Shown here: one piece after another, positions 6,283 to 8,131 of the stretch
Layout: every line of letters begins with the position of its first letter
Position numbering within the stretch: the stretch's first letter is position 1
Source of the DNA: Candidatus Aenigmatarchaeota archaeon
GTDB lineage: Archaea > EX4484-52 > B79-G9
Direction: 5' to 3'
DNA length: 8,131 bases
Assembly: GCA_023139785.1 (NCBI GenBank)
Contig: JAGLMX010000021.1
Span: 1-8,131, forward strand
Notes under the pieces: model-generated
What the model saw: only the letters and a program-made list of their open reading frames with translations
Databases searched by the model: none
Told to the model about the DNA's origin: nothing
Made by a program: the position numbers and the translations under genes

Positions 6283-6496
6283 CGTTTTATTAGAATTTGA
6301 GTGATTGCATATTCTGTGGCGTGTGTATGGCCTTGCACAAAAGTTGAATTCTTAGATGGTGCCGGAGGTCTTCTGTCCGACTTCAATTTTGGAGCTTATT
6401 GGGCAAAGCAAGAGCGCAGCGTGGTTGGAGCGAATGTTGTTGAATGAAGAATTTATTGAATGCAGATTATTAAAGAATTGTATGCTCTTTAATAGT
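6283..6496. other. Divergent intergenic region, no gene supported
   Basis: This is most of the 255-nt gap between the permease and the tautomerase. Frame 2 on the plus strand stays open from 6356 into the tautomerase, but translating it would bury the catalytic N-terminal proline, so I do not count it as coding. AAAAGTTGAA at 6340-6349 and TTCAATTTT at 6382-6390 form an imperfect inverted repeat around 32 nt. TATA-like stretches near 6451-6458 and 6466-6474 could serve the tautomerase. Confidence 0.35.
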
Positions 6497-6503
6497 GAGG
6501 TGA
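6497..6503 (+). promoter_or_regulatory. Shine-Dalgarno site deciding the tautomerase start
   Basis: GAGGTGA lies 5 nt before the ATG at 6509. This selects that ATG, whose second codon is the catalytic proline, over the in-frame ATG at 6356. Confidence 0.7.
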
Positions 6504-6508
6504 GTGAT

Positions 6509-6706
6509 ATGCCGATTGTGAACATTGAATCATGGCCGCTTGAAAAAGAAAAGAAACCTGTTATGATTAGAAAAATAACAGAAGTTTTTACAGAAATGGG
6601 AATTCCTGCTCAGGCAGTTACGGTTGTAATACACGAGATAGAATTAGAAAACTGGGGAATTGCAGGAGAACAACATTCTGTAATATTTAAAGATGTAAAA
6701 AAGTAA
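6509..6706 (+). CDS. 4-oxalocrotonate tautomerase family protein
   Basis: This 65-residue protein begins MPIVNIE, so removal of Met exposes the N-terminal proline that serves as catalytic base in the tautomerase superfamily. The body follows the beta-alpha-beta pattern: a helix around 15-30 (KKPVMIRKITEVFTEM), a strand VTVVIHEI at 37-44, and NWGIAGE at 48-54 matching the family HFGIGGE. The two arginines that bind the dicarboxylate in 4-oxalocrotonate tautomerase (Arg11 and Arg39) have no counterpart; the second aligns to Thr38. Phe50 is replaced by Trp49. The enzyme probably keeps proton-transfer chemistry on another substrate, or has another Pro-dependent activity. The family works as hexamers or dimers in the cytoplasm. 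No aromatic degradation genes are nearby. The winged-helix gene follows 35 nt later on the same strand. Confidence 0.85.
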   Translation: MPIVNIESWPLEKEKKPVMIRKITEVFTEMGIPAQAVTVVIHEIELENWGIAGEQHSVIFKDVKK

Positions 6707-6741
6707 ATTGCCTTCAATTAATTGTTTATATTCGTGATTAA

Positions 6742-7251
6742 ATGCACTTTACAGTTTCAACATTCAAGGCGCTTGGCTCGAAAACCAGAATCAATATACT
6801 TCGAAGCCTTCGCTCAAGGCGCATGACTCTTTCAGAGATTTCTACGCTTATGGAAATGCACCCGTCAACTGTCCAGCAACACATAGAAATTCTTAGGAAC
6901 GTAGGGCTTGTTTCAAGAAAGGATGATGGCTATAAGTGGAAGTATTATTTTCTGACAAAAGATGGTGAGGGTGTCTTTGCTGCACGGGATATGAGTTTGG
7001 TTCTTCCGGGAATTGTTTTGTTTGCTGCCGGAGCATGGAATATATTGAGCAGCAATTTCTTTGCGCAAAAAATTGCAGAAAAAGGCACAATTATGCGTGA
7101 GTCTGCAATACCCGAGGCTGGCGAGTTTGCTGCAACTCCGCTTGTAACCGAAATTGTATCAAAAACGGGCGCAAACATGGGCGGAATTTTATTGGTTGTT
7201 ACAGGGATTTTGCTTCTTGTATTTTACTTGTACCTACACCGCAAAAAATAG
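6742..7251 (+). CDS. Membrane-anchored winged-helix (ArsR-like) regulator
   Basis: This 169-residue protein has an N-terminal winged helix: FKALGSKTRINILRSL (8-23) is the ArsR-type first helix, and LSEISTLMEMHPSTVQQHIEILRNVGLV (30-57) gives the helix-turn-helix. A wing follows around KDDGYKWKYYFLT (60-72). Two membrane helices come next (about 86-104 and 146-164), with some 40 residues between them probably outside the cell and a short basic tail (HRKK) inside. No metal-binding cysteines are present. The layout suggests a one-component regulator that senses a membrane or external signal while bound to DNA. Its targets are unknown; the tautomerase upstream and the propeller gene downstream are candidates. 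The ATG has only a weak ribosome site, and an AT-rich stretch at 6713-6724 may be its promoter. Confidence 0.8.
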   Translation: MHFTVSTFKALGSKTRINILRSLRSRRMTLSEISTLMEMHPSTVQQHIEILRNVGLVSRKDDGYKWKYYFLTKDGEGVFAARDMSLVLPGIVLFAAGAWNILSSNFFAQKIAEKGTIMRESAIPEAGEFAATPLVTEIVSKTGANMGGILLVVTGILLLVFYLYLHRKK

Positions 7252-7255
7252 GCTT

Positions 7256-7271
7256 TCGGGCAAAAACCCGA
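7256..7271 (+). terminator. Weak hairpin after the winged-helix gene
   Basis: TCGGG and CCCGA form a 5-bp stem around CAAAAA, starting 4 nt past the stop codon. No T-tract follows directly, so its action as a terminator is doubtful. Confidence 0.3.
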
Positions 7272-7284
7272 TAAAATCAAGACG

Positions 7285-7292
7285 TATATATA
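7285..7292 (+). promoter_or_regulatory. TATA box of the beta-propeller gene
   Basis: TATATATA is centred 26.5 nt upstream of the GTG at 7315, the same spacing seen before the leaderless minus-strand genes. Transcription probably begins at or next to that GTG. Confidence 0.55.
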
Positions 7293-7314
7293 CTTTTTCT
7301 ACACAGTTTTTATC

Positions 7315-8131
7315 GTGCAACTGTTATTTCGGAGGATTATCCTGAATGCTTTAAATTCAAAAAGGACTGGTGCAATACCGCCAATTATTGGAATACTACT
7401 TTTCTTTGCCCTTATTGCAGGATTTCTTACATATTTTCTGAACAATGGATCTTCATCCAGCCCGGCGCCTCACGAGCCTGAAAATGGCCTGAACACATTC
7501 GTTTCGTATGATGAATTTGAAGCATATCTTCGGGATTATTCCGGTGATTATGGTTATTATGGAGGCGTCATGGCGGAAAGTGTTGTAAAAACTACGATGG
7601 ACGCGGCTCAGGCAGTGGGAGCTCCCCGTGATGCCGGTGCATCGCATGATTATTCAGGAACAAACATACAGGTTGATGGTGTGGATGAAGCGGATATTGT
7701 AAAGAGTGATGGAAAATATATTTACGCTGTTTCCGGCAGTAAAATATCTATTATTGATGCGTGCCGGATGATGTGATTTCTTTGGAAAAGCAGAAGCGCA
7801 TGGAAGAGATAGCATCTGTGCGTGAGATAGTTCCGCCTGAAAGGTCGTTGTCCAAGAACCATGTGTATGTTCTTGACAAAAGCCTTGACATTGTCGGAAG
7901 GCTTGAGGATCTTGCGCCCGGGGAAAGAATATATTCTGTTCGATTCATGGGCGAGAAAGCATATATGGTAACATTCAGGCAGGTTGACCCATTGTATGTG
8001 ATTGATTTGTCGAACCCTAAAAATCCGAATGTACTTGGTTTTCTAAAAATACCAGGGGTCTCTGACTATTTGCATCCATATGATGAGAACCAGGTGATTG
8101 GTGTGGGCAGGGATGCAACAGAGGACGGGCG
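7315..8131 (+). pseudogene. Anchored beta-propeller protein (COG4880 type), deleted and frameshifted, 3' partial
   Basis: The first reading frame (7315-7776) encodes a membrane helix at about residues 22-42, a low-complexity linker, and the family motif VDGVDEADIVKSDGKYIYAVSG (119-141). It ends after KISIIDA in CRMM and a stop. A second frame, open from 7758 to the window end, then gives LDKSLDIVGRLEDLAPGERIYSVRFMG..., the late part of the same secreted beta-propeller family. In intact relatives, as I recall them, some 200 or more residues separate these blocks, including further blades. So the gene has lost its middle and changed frame near 7757-7762, and is probably inactive unless the assembly is wrong here. 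Relatives are anchored or secreted surface proteins distantly akin to WD40 propellers. GTG at 7315 is favoured by the TATA spacing; a GGAGG at 7331-7335 points instead to an ATG at 7346 that stops after two codons. Confidence 0.75.

Noticed and set aside
6356..6508. Open frame upstream of and in frame with the tautomerase, starting ATG at 6356
   Set aside because: A strong Shine-Dalgarno site precedes the ATG at 6509, and the family needs proline directly after the start Met. An N-terminal extension of 51 residues would block the catalytic base.

Overview
The window is AT-rich and appears to be chromosomal DNA from an archaeon, possibly a small-genome DPANN-like or related lineage. The sequence supports archaea through TATA boxes centred about 26 nt upstream of start codons that lack a Shine-Dalgarno site (leaderless genes). 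It also carries a 57-residue histone-fold protein, a large C-terminal beta-propeller protein of the COG4880 type, and EamA permeases with archaeal-style spacing. I cannot name the species from the sequence alone.

Layout. Seven genes lie on the minus strand between 146 and 6253. Read in the direction of transcription they are: EamA permease 2 (6253-5390), a galactose-1-phosphate uridylyltransferase-like enzyme (5290-4265), an SdpI/DUF1648-like membrane protein overlapping it by 8 nt (4272-3433), a truncated histone (3366-3193), EamA permease 1 (3129-2263), a cysteine-repeat lipoprotein (2192-1191), and a BtrH/DUF4872 protein (1132-146). From 6509 onward the genes are on the plus strand: a tautomerase (6509-6706), a membrane-anchored winged-helix regulator (6742-7251), and a broken beta-propeller gene that runs off the end (7315-8131). 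The first ~78 bases are GC-rich, unlike the rest, and remain unassigned.

How the genes fit together. Most look like independent short transcription units; the one clear operon is galT-like plus the SdpI-like gene. No defence system, CRISPR array, insertion sequence or rRNA/tRNA gene was seen. The theme, as far as there is one, is the cell surface and membrane: two paralogous permeases, a lipoprotein, a multi-pass membrane protein, a membrane-bound regulator and an anchored propeller.

The most noteworthy items are four. The lipoprotein has 11 cysteine pairs with an invariant C-x13-C spacing. The propeller gene is internally deleted and frameshifted. The histone lacks its third helix. The histone terminator's T-tract doubles as the TATA box of the next gene.
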